A stretch of 57,439 nucleotides of DNA. It comes from an uncultured Azohydromonas sp. (GTDB lineage Bacteria > Pseudomonadota > Gammaproteobacteria > Burkholderiales > Burkholderiaceae_C). The DNA is taken from positions 1 through 57,439 of the forward strand of contig NZ_CALAOH010000088.1 of NCBI RefSeq assembly GCF_937926365.1, written 5' to 3'. Below are positions 20,301 through 35,300 of the stretch, one piece after another. Each line of letters starts with the position of its first letter. The first letter of the stretch is position 1. Both the position numbers and the translations under genes were made by a program. The notes beneath the pieces are model-generated. The model had not been told where the DNA came from and did not search any database. It worked only from the letters and a program-made list of their open reading frames with translations.

Positions 20301-23300
20301 CCCGGGAACGCTGGTGGCGCCGCAGCCGGTGGCCATGGAGTCCCAGCCGCAGCGGCAGGCCAGCGGCGACGCCGCCCCGGGCCGCTCCTGAACGCCCGCC
20401 ACCGGGGCCCAAGCCCAGGAGCCACCTCCATGAACCTGTCCAAATTCTTCATCGACCGGCCCATCTTCGCCGGCGTGCTGTCGCTGCTGATCTTCCTCGG
20501 CGGCCTGATCTCGCTGCGGGCGCTGCCCATCTCGGAGTACCCCGAGGTGGTGCCGCCCCAGGTGGTGGTCAACGCGCGCTACCCCGGCGCCAACCCCAAG
20601 GTGATCGCCGAGACCGTGGCCACGCCGCTGGAGGAGGCCATCAACGGCGTCGAGGGCATGCTCTACATGGGCAGCCAGGCCACCACCGACGGCCTGCTCA
20701 CGCTCACCGTCACCTTCCGCCTGGGCACCGACCCCGACAAGGCGCAGCAACTGGTGCAGAACCGCGTGGCGCAGGCCGAGCCGCGGCTGCCGGAGGAGGT
20801 GCGGCGGCTGGGCCTGTCCACGGTCAAGAGCTCGCCGGACCTGACCATGGTGGTGCACCTGGTCTCGCCCGACGGGCGCTACGACGTCGATTACCTGCGC
20901 AACTACGTCCTGCTCAACATGCGCGACCGGCTCGCGCGCATCCCGGGCGTGGGCCAGGTGCAGAGCTGGGGCGGCGGCGAGTACGCCATGCGCGTGTGGC
21001 TGGACCCGCAGAAGGTGGCCGAGCACGGCCTGTCGGCCAACGACGTGGTGCGCGCCATCCGCGAGCAGAACGTGCAGGCCGCGGCGGGCGTGGTCGGCGC
21101 CTCGCCGGGGCTGCAGGGCGTGGAGCTGCAGATGTCGATCAACGCCCGCGGCCGGCTGCAGAGCGAGGAGGAGTTCGGCGACATCATCGTGCGCAGCGGC
21201 CCCGGCGGCAGCGTGACGCGGCTGCGCGACATCGCGCGCATCGAGCTGGGCGCGGCCGACTACTCGCTGCGCTCGCTGCTGGACAACGCGCCGGCGGTGG
21301 GCACGGGCATCTTCCAGGCGCCGGGCTCCAACGCGCTGGAGATCTCCGCCGCGGTGCGCAGCACCATGCAGGAGCTGCAGAAGCAGATGCCCGAAGGGGT
21401 CGAGTACCGCATCGCCTACGACCCCACGCAGTTCGTGCGCGCGTCCATCGAGTCGGTGGTGCACACGCTGGCCGAGGCCGTGCTGCTGGTGGTGCTGGTG
21501 GTGGTGCTGTTCCTGCAGACCTGGCGCGCCTCCGTCATCCCGCTGCTGGCGGTGCCGGTGTCCATCGTCGGCACCTTCGCGGTGCTGCAGGCGCTGGGCC
21601 TGTCGATCAACGCGCTGAGCCTGTTCGGCCTGGTGCTGGCCATCGGCATCGTGGTGGACGACGCCATCGTGGTGGTGGAGAACGTCGAGCGCAACATCGA
21701 GGCCGGCCTGACGCCGCGCGAGGCGACCTACCGCGCCATGCGCGAGGTGTCGGGCCCGATCGTCGCCATCGCGCTGGTGCTGGTGGCGGTGTTCGTGCCG
21801 CTGGCCTTCATCAGCGGGCTCACGGGCCAGTTCTACAAGCAGTTCGCCGTCACCATCGCCATCTCGACGGTGATCTCGGCCATCAACTCGCTCACGCTGT
21901 CGCCGGCGCTGGCGGCGCTGCTGCTGCGCAGCCACGACGCGCCGCGCGACGCGCTCACGCGGGCCATGGACCGGGTGCTGGGCGGGCTGTTCCGCGCCTT
22001 CAACCGCGCCTTCGGCCGCGGCGCGCAGGCCTATGGCGGCGGCGTGCGGCGCGTGCTCTCGCGCAAGGCGCTGGCGCTGGGCATCTACGTGGCGCTGGTG
22101 GGTGCCACGGCGGGCCTGTTCAAGACCGTGCCCTCGGGCTTCGTGCCGACGCAGGACAAGCAGTACCTCATCGGCTTCGCGCAGCTGCCCGACGGCGCCA
22201 CGCTGGACCGCACCGAGGCCGTGATCCGCCGCATGGGCGAGATCATGAAGAGCACGCCGGGCATCGAGGGCTCGCTGGCCTTCCCGGGGCTGTCGATCAA
22301 CGGCTTCACCAACAGCTCCAACTCGGGCATTGCCTTCGCCATGCTCAAGCCCTTCGACGAGCGCGGCGGCCCCGCGCTGAGCGCGCCGGCCATTGCGGCC
22401 ACGCTCAACCAGGCCTTCTCGCAGATCGAGGACGCCTTCATCGTGATGTTCCCGCCGCCGCCGGTCAGCGGCCTGGGCACCACGGGCGGCTTCAAGCTGC
22501 AGCTGGAGGACCGCGGCTCGCTGGGCTTCGAGGCCATGGACGCGGCGGTTAAGGGCTTCATGGCGCGCGCGAGCCAGGCGCCGGAGCTCGCGGGGCTGTT
22601 CACCAGCTGGAAGGTCAACGTGCCGCAGCTCTACGCCGACATCGACCGCACCAAGGCGCGCCAGCTCGGCATCCCGGTGACGGACATCTTCGACACGCTG
22701 CAGACCTACCTGGGCAGCCTCTACGTCAATGACTTCAACCGTTTCGGGCGCACCTACTCCGTGCGGGTGCAGGCCGACGCGCCCTTCCGCGCCCGGGCCG
22801 AGGACGTGGGCCAGCTCAAGGTGCGCTCGGCCTCGGGCGAGATGGTGCCGCTGTCGGCGCTGCTGAAGCTGCAGCCCAGCTTCGGGCCCGAGCGCGCCAT
22901 GCGCTACAACGGCTTCCTGTCGGCGGACGTCAACGGCGCGCCGGCGCCGGGCTGGTCCTCGGGCCAGGCGCGCGAGGCCGTCGAGCGCATCGCCCGCGAG
23001 ACGCTGCCGCCGGGCATCGACTTCGAGTGGACCGAGCTGACCTACCAGGAGATCCTGGCCGGCAACTCCGCCGTGTGGGTGTTCCCGCTGGCGATCCTGC
23101 TGGTGTTCCTGGTGCTGGCGGCGCAGTACGAGAGCCTGACGCTGCCGGTGGCGATCGTGCTGATCGTGCCCATGGGCCTGCTGGCCGCGATGGCGGGCGT
23201 GCACTTCAGCGGCGGCGACAACAACGTCTTCACCCAGATCGGGCTGGTGGTGCTGGTGGGGCTGTCGGCCAAGAACGCGATCCTGATCGTGGAGTTCGCG

Positions 23301-26300
23301 CGCGAGCTGGAATTCATCGGCCGAACGCCGCTGCAGGCGGCCGTCGAGGCGGCGCGGCTGCGCCTGCGGCCCATCCTCATGACCTCGCTGGCCTTCGTCA
23401 TGGGCGTGCTGCCGCTGGTGCTGTCCAGCGGGGCCGGGGCCGAGATGCGCCGCGCCATGGGCGTGGCCGTCTTCACCGGGATGATCGGCGTCACGGTCTT
23501 CGGCCTCTTCCTCACGCCGCTGTTCTACGTGCTGCTGCGCCGCCTGGCCGGCAACCGGCCGCTCAAGCATCACGGCGATGTGCCGCAGCTCGCGGTCCCG
23601 CCCGCTCACGCCGCCGGCGGCGCCCTCGGCAGCACGCAGCCGGCCATGCCGCTGTCGCGCCACGAATAACAACATGCCAAGGAACTGCCATGACCTCTGA
23701 CCGCAGGCCCCGCATCCGCCACGCGCTGGGCGCGCTGGCCGCCGCACTCGTGCTCGCCGGCTGCGCCACCGCCCCGCCGGCCGTGGACACCGCCGCGCTG
23801 CAGCCCGTGCCTGCCGCCTTCAAGGAGGCCGCGCCGGGCCGCTGGACGGTGGCGCCGCCCGCCGATGCCCTGCCGCGCGGCCCCTGGTGGACGGTGTTCG
23901 GCGACCCGGTGCTGGGCGATCTGCTGCAGCGTGCCGCCGAGCGCAACACCTCGCTGCAGGCCGCCGCGGCGCGCCTGGCGCAGGCGCGCGCGCTGCAGCA
24001 GCAGGCGCAGGCCGAGCGCCGCCCCGTGATCGACGTGGCGGCCGGCGCCGTGCGCCAGACGCAGCCGCTGCCGGGCAACCCGCCCGCCACGCAGGGCAGC
24101 CTGGCGGGCCGGCTGAGCTGGGAGGTGGACCTGTCGGGGCGCCTGGCGCGGGCAGCCGACGCCGCGACGCTGGACACGCAGGCCCAGGAGGCGCTGCTGC
24201 ACGGCACGCGGCTGGCGGTGCAGGCGGCCGTGGCGCAGAGCTACCTGGCGCTGCGGGCGCTGGAGGCCGAGCGCGCCATCGTGGCCGACACCGTCGAGGC
24301 GCACCGCGGCACGCTGCGCCTGACCGAGCGGCGCCTGGCGGCCGGCGACGTGGCCGAGCTGGACCTGGAGCGCGTGCGCAGCGAGCTGGCGGCCACCGAG
24401 TCCGACGCCCTGGCGCTGGAGCGGCAACGCCGCCTGCTGGAGCACGCGCTGGCGCAATTGCTGGGCGAGCCGGCTTCGGGCTTCGAGCTGTCGCCGGGAG
24501 AGGGCATCGACGCCCTGCGTTTGCCGGCCATTCCCGCCGGCGTGCCGGCCACGGTGCTGGCGCGGCGGCCCGACGTGGCGGCGGCCCAGCGCCGGCTGCT
24601 GGCGGCGCAGGCCCGCGTGGGGGTGGCGCAGGCCGCGTGGTTCCCCAGTCTCGCGCTCACCACCTCGGCCGGCACGGCCTCGCCCGAGCTGGGCGACCTG
24701 CTGCGCTGGTCCTCGCGGGCGTGGGGGCTGGGGGCGCTGCTGTCCTTGCCCGTCTTCGACGGCGGCCGGCGCGAGGCCGGCGTGGCGCAGGCGCGGGCCG
24801 ATTTCGACACCGCGGCGGCCGGTTACCGCGAGCAGGTGCTGGTGGCGGTGCGCGAGGTGGAGGACGAGCTGGCGTCGCTGCAGCTGCTGCAGAGCCAGGC
24901 CGCGGCGCAGGACCGCGCCGTGGCGGCCGCGGCGCGCGCCACCGTGCTGTCCGGTGCGCGCTACCGCAACGGCATGATCGGACAGCTGGAACTGCTGGAC
25001 GCCCAGCGCAGCGAGCTGCGCAACCGGCGCCAGGCGGTGCAACTGCGCGGCGCGCAGGCGCAGGCCACCGTGGGCCTGATCCGCGCCCTGGGCGGGGGCT
25101 GGGACGAGGGTTGATTCCAGTCGCGGGCATGACGGAATGACTTCACAGGCAAACGCAAACTGGAACGACTCCTGCAAGCACGGCCCCGCTCAGACGCTGA
25201 CAAACGCCGTTACTGCCGCAACAGCCCCAGCATTCAAAGGTTTTGCCCTCGAAGCGGATCGTCCCCTTGTCGTGGCTTGCGGCGACCTATATCAAGGCGG
25301 CATCACTTCGACGTCATCTGCCGCACGAGGCGGCGCAACTCCCGCTCCCGGCGCTGCTCTGCGGCCCAATCCGCGCGAATGGCCCGCCACAGGGAGACCA
25401 CCATGAGCAGGATCACCGCCGTGAACGGCAGCGCGAACACGATGGTGGCCGTCTGCACGGCCTTGAGGCCACCGGCCAGCAGCAGCGTGATGGCGATGCC
25501 GGCCACCAACACGCCCCAGGTGATCTTGACCAGGGCGGAGGGGTTGGGATGCCCTCCCGTGCTCATCATGCCCAGCACCAGCGTCGCCGAGTCGCCGGAG
25601 GTGACGAAGAACAGCAGCACCAGCACCGTGGCGACCACGGACAGCACCCGGCTCCAGGGCATGGCTTCGAACAGCGTGAACAGCGCCGTGGACACGTCCG
25701 CCTTGACCGCCTCGGCGATGGGCAGGCCCTGCCAGATCTGCAGGTGCAACGCCGTGCCGCCGAAGATCGCGAACCACAGGAACGCCGCGAGCGAAGGCGC
25801 CAGCACCGTGCCGAGCACGAACTCGCGGATGGTGCGGCCGTGCGAAACGCGCGCGATGAACAGCCCCACGAAGGGCGACCAGGCGATCCACCAGGCCCAA
25901 TAGAACACCGTCCAGCTGCCCACCCAGCTGCTTTCGCGGAACGGCGTCATGCGCAGGCTCATGCGCACGAAGTCGCTGAGGTAGCTGCCCAGCGTGTTGG
26001 TGAAGGTGTCGACGATGGTGATCGTCGGGCCCACCACGAACACGGCCAGCGCCAGCGCGGCGGCGATGATCATGTTGAGGCCGGACAGCCACTTGATGCC
26101 GCGTGCCACGCCCGTGACCGCGGAAGTGATGAACAGCATCGTGGTCACGACGATGATGGTCACCTGCGCGGTCTCGCCCACCGGCAGCCCGAACACGGCC
26201 TGCAGCCCGCTGTTGATCTGCAGCGCGCCCATCCCGAGCGAGGCGGCGACGCCGAAGGCCGTGGCGATCACGGCCAGCACGTTGAACAGCGCGGAGAGCC

Positions 26301-29300
26301 GCTGCAGCGGACGCCATGGCAGCGCGTGCACCGACTCGCTGACGAGCGCCTTGCTGCCGCGGCGGTAGTGGAAGAACGCAATGGCCAGCGCCACCACGCT
26401 GTACACGGCCCAGGGGTGCAGCCCCCAGTGGAAGAAGCTGTAGCGCATGGCGGCATTGGCCGCCTCCGGCGTGCCCGCGCTGATGCCCGGTGGAGCCGCG
26501 GCGTAGTGCGAGATCGGCTCCGCGACGCCCCAGAACACCAGGCCAATGCCCATGCCCGCGGCAAACAGCATCGAGAACCAGGCCCGTAGCGAGAACTCCG
26601 GCTCGTCGTCCTCGTTGCCGAGCTTGAGTTCACCGTAGCGGCTGAAAGCCAGGAACAGGGCGAACAGCACCAGGGCCAGCACGACCCAGAGGTAGAACCA
26701 GCCGAAGTTGCGGCTGATGGTGGTCAGACTGGTGTCGAAGAACGCGCCAAGCGAAGCCGGCGACAGCACCCCCCACGCCACGATGGCGAGGATCAGACCC
26801 GCGGAAAGTGCCAATTGCATGCGATGCCTCCTGTGGTCGCCAGCGCGTCGTTCATTCGCCATGCCTGGCCAGCCGGCTGATCTGCAATCGGTGAGCCGGC
26901 ATGGATGGCTGCGCAGGCCGCTGCGCTTCGGGACTTCATGGAGCGGCAGGCGAGGCCCACGGCCTGGCCCTTCGGCCTGGGCTGCGCCCGGGGGAATGCT
27001 AGGGGGCAGACCGGGTGTGGTCCAGGGTTGCTGCCGGGTGGTGCATGCCGGCGGCCCCAGGTCGTCGTGGAGCTAGACGGGCAGGAAACGATGGTTGCCG
27101 CGTCAATCGACCTCAGGTTAGCACCGGTGCATGCCACGGCGGCATCCGGAGCAGGCCTGGCGTGGTGCCTCGGTCCGGCACGGATCGATGAAGGCCGATG
27201 CCTTCAGCAGCTCTTGACACCCTCGTCGGCCCGGCAGGGTGGCACGCCCCTTGCCAAGGATTTTGGTTCGCGAGCTGGCCTCCCGGCTCACCAAGACGAA
27301 CTCTGATGAACAGGACTCTTGTCGATGTGCGGCATTGCAGGTGAACTTCGCTTCGACGACACGGTGGCCGACGTGCGCGCCGTGCTGGCCATGACGGAAG
27401 CGCAGTCGCGCCGCGGCCCCGACAGCGAGGGCGTCTTTGCCATCGGGCCGCGCTGCTTCGGCCACCGGCGGCTGAGCATCATGGACCTGAGCCGGCGCGC
27501 CCACCAGCCCTTCGTGGACAACGCGCTGGGCCTGGGAATCGTCTTCAACGGCGCGATCTACAACCACCACTCGTTGCGCGAGGAACTGGCGGCGCGGGGC
27601 TACGCGTTCTCGTCCACCGGCGACACCGAGGTCATCCTCAAGGCCTGGCATGCCTGGGGGCCGCGTGCGCTGGAGCGGCTGCAGGGCATGTTCGCCTTCG
27701 CGCTGTGGGAGCGCGACAGCGGCATGACGGTCCTGGCGCGCGACCGCCTGGGCATCAAGCCGCTGTACTACACGCTGGACCAGCACCGCCTGCGCTTCGC
27801 CTCCGCGCTGCCGGCGCTGCTGGCCGCGGGCGGACTGGACACCGGGATCGATCCGGCCGCGCTGCACCACTACCTGTCCTTCCATGCCGTGGTGCCGGCG
27901 CCGCACACCATCCTGCGCGGCGTGCGCAAGCTGCCGCCGGGGCACTGGATGGCGGTGCATCCCAACGGCCGCTGCGACCTGCAACCCTGGTGGCGCCTGG
28001 ACTTCACGCGCACGGCCGAGGACGAGCAGCGCCCCTTCGAGGACTGGAAGGAGCAGGTGCTGCAGGCGCTGCGCCGCGCCGTCGAGCGGCGCCTGGTGGC
28101 GGACGTGCCGGTGGGCGTGCTGCTGTCGGGCGGGCTCGATTCGAGCCTGATCACGGGGCTGCTGGCCGAGGCCGGCACGCAGGGGCTGCGCACCTACTCC
28201 ATCGGCTTCGAGGCCGTGGACCGCGAGCCCGGCGACGAGTTCCGCTACTCGGACCTCGTCGCGCGCCACTACGACACCGTGCACGAGAAGCTGCACGTGC
28301 CCGCCGCCGAGTTGCTGCGCAGCCTGCCCGATGCCATCGCGGCCATGGCCGAGCCCATGGTCAGCCATGACTGCGTGGCCTTCTACCTGCTGTCGCAGGC
28401 CGTGTCGCGCCACAGCCGCGTGGTGCAGAGCGGGCAGGGCGCCGACGAGGTCTTCGGCGGCTACCACTGGTATCCGCCGCTGGCACAGCTCACCGACGCC
28501 GACCGCAGCGTGGATGCGTACCGCGAGGTGTTCTTCGACCGCGACCACGACGAGATGCGCTCGCTGCTGCAGCCGCAGTGGCTGGACGAGGACTACAGCC
28601 AACGTTTCGTCAGCCACCATTTCGCGCAGCCCGGCGCGGACAGCGCCATCGACCGCGCGCTGCGGCTGGACACCACGGTCATGCTGGTGGACGACCCGGT
28701 CAAGCGCGTGGACAACATGACCATGGCCTTCGGGCTGGAGGCGCGCGTGCCCTTCCTCGACCACGAATTGGTGGAGCTGGCCGCGCGCATCCCGGCGCGG
28801 CACAAGGTGGCGCAGGGCGGCAAGCACGTGCTCAAGGAGGCGGCGCGCGCGGTGATCCCGGCCGAGGTCATCGACCGGCCCAAGGGCTACTTCCCGGTGC
28901 CGGCGCTCAAGTACCTGCGCGGCGAGTTCCTGGACTTCGTGCGCGGCGTGCTCGACAGCGAGCGTGCGCGCGGGCGCGGGCTGTTCCAGCCGGAGGCGCT
29001 GGCGCGGATGTTCGAGGCGCCCGACAGCCACATCACGCGCCTGGGCGGCTCCAAGCTCTGGCAGGCGGCGCTGCTGGAGGCCTGGCTGCAGAGCCAGGGC
29101 CTTTGATCATTCCAACTTGTGGGGGACTCACCATGACCACGTTGCACTCTCAACATCTTGCCAAGACGCCGGCCACGCCGGGGGCGCTGCATGCGCACGG
29201 CACCGTGCTGCCCTTCGACCCCGACCGGCGGGGGCCGCCCACGCCCTGGGTCGATTGCGGCTGGGGCCGGCTGCTGTTCGGCCCGGCCTTCGAATCGCCT

Positions 29301-32300
29301 GCCGAGCTGGCGCGCGCCCTGCTGCAGGAGGCGCCCGACCGGCGCGACATCGCGCTGTATGTCGAATCGCCGCAGCTGGTGCTGGCCGAGGCGCCCAACG
29401 AGCTGTTCCTGGACCCCTCGCTGATGTTCCGCCGCCACCTCCATGCCGACGAGGCGATGGAGGGCCCGCCGCCCGGCGTGGCGGTGCGGCGGCTGTCCAC
29501 GCGGGCCGACATCGGCGCCATCAACCGGCTCTACCGCATGCGCGGCATGGTGCCGCTGGACCCGAGCGTGGTGTGGGCGCGCCAGCGCGAGGACGCGTTC
29601 ACGTACCTGGTGGCCGAGGACGAGCGCTCGGGCGACGTGGTGGGCGCGGTGCTGGGCCTGGACCACGCGCTGGCCTTCGGCGACGCGGCGGGCGGCAGCA
29701 GCCTGTGGGCCCTGGCCGTCGATCCGCAGACGCGGCTGCGCGGCGTGGGTCAGGCGCTGGTGCGCCACCTGATCGCGCACTTCGCGCTGCGCGGGCGCGG
29801 CTTCCTGGACCTGTCGGTGATGCACGACAACCGGCAGGCCATCGCGCTGTACGAGAAGCTGGGCTTCACGCCGCTCACGGGCTTCGTGGTCAAGCGCAAG
29901 AACGCCATCAACCAGCATCTCTTCGATGGCAACAACGACATCTCGGGGCTGAACATCTATGCCCGGCTGATCGTGGACGAGGCGCGCCGCCGCGGCATCG
30001 GCGTGGACGTGATCGACGCCCCGGCGGGCATCTTCAAGCTGCGCCACTTCGGCAACGAGATCCAGTGCCGCGAGTCGCTCACGGACCTCACCGGCGGCGT
30101 GGCGATGACCTGGTGCCAGGACAAGCAGCTCACGCTGCGGCGCCTGGCCGCCGTGGGGCTGCAGGTGCCCCGGCAGCAGCCCGCGGGCGACGCCGCGGCC
30201 AACGCCGCCTTCCTGCGCGAGCAGGGCTCCGTCGTGGTGAAGCCGGCGCTGGGCGAGCAGGGCAAGGGCATCAGCGTGGACATCCGCGACGAGGCGGCGC
30301 TGGAGCAGGCCGTGGAGCGCGCGGCGCGCGAAGGCGGGCCGGTGCTCCTGGAGCAGTTCTGCCAGGGGCAGGACCTGCGCATCGTCGTCATCGGCTACCG
30401 CACGGTGGCGGCGGCGATCCGGCGCCCGGCCGAGGTGCTGGGCGACGGCCGCTCCACGGTGCGCGAGCTCATCGAGAGCCAGAGCGCGCGCCGCGCCGCG
30501 GCCACCAGCGGCGAAAGCCGCATCCCGCTCGATGACGAGACCGAGCGCTGCCTGGTGCAGCAGGGCTTCGGCTGGGACAGCGTGCTGCCCGAAGGGCAGG
30601 CGCTGCAGGTGCGCAAGACGGCCAACCTGCACACCGGCGGCACCATCCACGACGTGACGGCGCAGTTGCACCCACGCCTGCGCGAGGCGGCCGAGGCCGC
30701 GGCGCGCGCGCTGCGCATCCCGGTGGTGGGGCTGGACTTCCTGGTGCCGGCGCCGGACCAGCCGGAGCACGTGATCATCGAGGCCAACGAGCGACCGGGC
30801 CTGGCCAACCACGAGCCGCAGCCCACCGTGGAGCGCTTCGTGGACCTGCTGTTCCCGGAGACGGCTCGATGAGCGAGGGACCGCGCCTGCTGCCCATCGA
30901 TGCCGCGCGGCTGACCGCCACGTTGCTGGAGCTGCTGGCCATTCCCAGCCCGGCCGGGCTGACCGACGAGATCGTGCACTACACCGGTACGCGGCTGGAC
31001 GCGCTGGACATCCCGTACGAGCTCACGCGCCGCGGCACCCTCCGCGCGACGCTGCGGCGCAGCCTGCCCGAGCGCCGGCGCCACAGCCCGGCCTGCGCCA
31101 TCGTGGCCCACCTCGACACGCTGGGCGCGATGGTGCGCGAGGTGAAGCCCAACGGCCGGCTGGCGATTGCGCCCATCGGCACCTGGTCCAGCCGCTGGGC
31201 CGAGGGCGGGCGCGTGACCGTCTTTACCGAGCGCGCGCGCTACCGCGGCTCGGTGCTGCCGCTCATGGCCTCGGGCCACGTCTTCAACGAGGCCATTGAC
31301 AGCCAGCCCATCCGCTGGGAGCAGCTGGAGCTGCGCGTGGACGAGCGCATCGCCTCGGCCGCCGACGTGGCGAAGCTGGGCATCCAGGTCGGCGACTTCG
31401 TGGCCTTCGATGCGCAGCCCGAGGTGCTGGACAACGGCTACATCGTCTCGCGCTTCCTCGACGACAAGGCCGGCGTGGCGGCGTTGCTGTGCGCGCTCGA
31501 AGCGGTGGTGAAGTCGGGCGTGCCGGTGCCCATGGACTGCCATGCCGTCTTCACGCTGACCGAGGAGGTGGGCTCCGGGGCGCGCGCGGTGATCGACGCC
31601 GATGTGAGCGAGGTCATCGGCGTGGACATCGGCCCCATCGCCGCGGGCCAGGGCGCGGGCGAGGAGGGCGTGACCATCCCGCTGATGGACTCGGCCGGCC
31701 CGCACGACTACCACCTCACGCGGCGGCTGCTGGCGCTGTGCGCGGAGCATGGCATTCCGAGCCACCGCGACGTGTTCCGCTTCTATCACTCGGACGCGGG
31801 CGCCGCCGTCAGCGCGGGCGCCGACGTGCGCACGGCGCTGCTGTGCTTCGGCACCGATGCCACGCACGGCTACGAGCGCACGCACCTGGACTCGCTGGTG
31901 CGCTTGGCACAGTTGCTGGCGCTCTACATCCAGAGCGGTCCCACGCTGCGCGAGGACCGCCAGCGGCGGCTGGAATCGGTTCAGGAGTTCTCGCACCAGC
32001 TCGACCCGGAGCAGCTCGCGCGTACCGACACGCCGCTGCCCGACCCGGGCGAGCTCGTCGCGCGTGGCGATCCGCCGGTGCCGCCCGGTGGATCGAAATA
32101 GGCAAGCCTGGCAAGGGAAAACGCCCGCGATGCCGACTCCGCGGTCAGGCTGATGGCGGTGGGAACGCTCGAAGCGCAAGGGCATGGCGCTGTTGCAGGC
32201 CGCACTCAACGACCCTGACGAGGAGGTGCGGCAGGCAGCACGGCTGCAACTGGAGCGCAACCGGCCCAGATGAGTCGGCAACGACGCGGCCCGGGCCAGG

Positions 32301-35300
32301 CTGGGCTGTCCTTGACGATGCCTGCAGGCGTTGCGCTCCCGTTCCGTAACGTTCTGGACCACTTGCCTGGCGCCACCGTGGCATGGCGTGACAACACCGC
32401 GGCTGACAGCCTGTCAACGTGCGGCGCACCTTCGGACATCCACCAAGCTTGACTCGCCGACCGTCGCCATAAGGTTAGCGTTCTACGCAAAACGGGTGAG
32501 CCGGCATCCGCTCCCGTCTTGCGTAGTTCTAACCCGGAGTAGGCGACATGAAGGTAGCAACACACAGGCCGCGTCACGTTTTCCTTTGGCGCGCTGGCGG
32601 GCTCACGCTGATCGCGGCCGCAGTGCTCACGGCCTGCGGCGGCAGCGACGACGATGGCGGAGGACGTGAGATCGCACTGTCCGTGGAGTCCTCCCCCAGC
32701 CCGCAGTGGGTCAGCGGCGGCGACGCCCTGGTGAAGGTCACGGGTGACGTGCCCGCCGGTGCCAGCGTGCGGCTGAGCGTCAACGGCACCCCTGCCAACG
32801 CCACGTTTGCGGCCGACCCGGTGGACGGCAAGCCCGTGGCGCTGGTCACGGGCCTGGCCGACGGCGGCAATGAACTGGTGGCCGAGCTGGTGGAGGCCGG
32901 CGCGACCAGCCCCAGCGGGCGCGCGACGCTGCAGCTGACCAACAGTCCGCGCAACGGCCCACTGTTCAGCGGCCCGTACGAGACGCCCTTCGTCTGCCAA
33001 ACCGACACCTTCCGCATCTTCGCCGACGGCCCGTTCCTGGGTGTGCCGCTGGATGCCAACTGCTCGGTCACCACGCGCGTGGACTATGTCTACCGCAACA
33101 ATGCAGGCAGCTTCATGGCACTGCCCTCGACCAGTGCCGTGCCGGCCGACGCGGCCAGCACCACCACGAGCGACGGCCGCACGGTGCCCTACATCGTGCG
33201 GCTGGAAACCGGCACCGTGAACCGCGCCATCTACCAGACGGCGGTGCTTCACAACCCGGCCGCCGAGGCCGATCCCTCGCCCACGCAGCGCCCGTCGGGC
33301 TGGAACGGCAAGCTCGTCTACACCTTCGGCGGCGGCTGCACCGGCGGCTGGTACAGGCAGGGCAACAGCACCGGTGGCGTGCTCGACGACCCGATCCTGC
33401 GCCAGGGCTATGCCATGGCCTCGTCCTCGCTCAACGTGTTCGGCAACAACTGCCAGGACCTGACGGCCGCCGAATCGATGGCGATGGTCAAGGAGCGCTT
33501 CATCGAGGCCTACGGCCGGCCGCGCTACACCATCGGCTGGGGCTGCTCCGGCGGCTCCTACCAGCAGCACCAGATCGCGGACAACTACCCCGGGCTGCTC
33601 GACGGCATCCTGCCCGGATGCAGCTTCCCCGAGGTGATGTTCGCCACGGTCTACTCGATCACGGACATGCGTCTGCTGGGCAACTACTTCACCAACACCG
33701 CGCCGGGGGCCTTCACTGAAGAGCAGCAGCGCCAGGTGGCGGGCATCCTCAAGCTCGAAACGATGTACACCGACACGGTGTACCGCGGCGCGCTGCGCAT
33801 CGCCCCGGACGAGTACTGCCCAAGCGTGCTGCCCGAAGGCCAACGCTACAACCCGACGACCAACCCCACGGGCGCGCGCTGCAGCGTGTACGACCACACC
33901 GTCAACGTGCTGGGGCGCGATCCGGCCACCGGCTTCGCGCGCCGGCCCCTGGACAACGTGGGAGTGCAGTACGGGTTGCAGGCGCTCAACGCCGGTGCCA
34001 TCACGGCGGACCAGTTCCTCGACCTCAACGAGCGCATCGGCGGCTACGACGTGGACGCCCGCTTCCAGGGCCCGCGCACGGTGGCGGACGTCGAAGCCAC
34101 GCGCGCCGCGTACCAGACCGGGCGGCTGACCAGCGCGGGCGGCGGGCTGCGGGACGTGCCGATCATCGATTACCGCGCCTACAGCGACGACAACGCCATC
34201 GGTGACATCCACCTGCGCTACCACTCCTTCTCGATGCGCGAGCGACTGGTCAAGGCCAACGGCGATGCCGGCAACCAGGTGATGCTGGTGGAGGACTTCC
34301 GCTACGGCTACTACGCCAGCAGCAGCCCGTTGCTGCTGAAGGCACTGGCGGAGATGGACAAGTGGATTGCCGCCATCCAGGCCGATACCGGCAGCGGCAC
34401 GCAGCACGAGAAGGTGGTGCGCAACAAGCCCGCGACGCTGCAGGAGGGCTGCAACACGCGCGACGCCAGTCCCACCTTCATTGCCGAGCCGCAGCACCCG
34501 ACCCAGGGCCAATGCGCGCAGCTGTACCCGGTACCCCCGGCGCCGCGCGCCGTGGCCGGCGCGCCGCTGGCGTCCGACGTGGTCAAGTGCGCGCTCAAGC
34601 CGGTGACGGCGACGGACTACGCCGTGAGCTTCACGGCCGAACAGTCCCAGCGCCTCAACGCCATCTTCCCCACCGGCGTGTGCGACTGGAGCGTGCCCGG
34701 CGTCGAGCAGCAGGGACTGCGCGGCACGTGGCTGAAGTTCTGATTCGGCCGCCGTCGTGAACCGGCCATCCATGGTGAGCAGGGCCAGCGCAGCCTGATC
34801 ACCGGCCATCCCGAAAAGCCAGGCCGCGCGGGCTTCCCGCGCGGCCTGGTTCCGTGAGGGGAAGGCGCAAGCCACATAGCTTGCATGGACAACATACCGG
34901 CCTCATTTCCCATACCAAGACAACTCGCCCTCCCCGGGCACCTTCTGGCCAGCCCGCGAAGGGAAAGGGCCTCTGTGTTCCCCAGTGCGGCTGTTGAAGG
35001 CAATGGGAAGAAAAGACAGGCGAGGCAGCGGCAGGGATGGAACTTCGGGAAACGCTGGCTCAGGTATGTTGTCGTCAATCCCGCCCAGCAACGATGTCGT
35101 TGCGTCTGCATCGCCTGGCCATGCGCACGAGCCGATCTCGCGGGCCGTACCGGCTCAATGCAGCGACGTCCGCTCCATCAGCTCGTTGAGTTCCCAGGAC
35201 GTCACCGACCCGTCCGGCGGATCGTCGCTCAGCACCACGCCGATCTGGCCGATGCGCGTCATCAGCTTGAACTCGCCGATGCCCATGCCCAGCACCATCT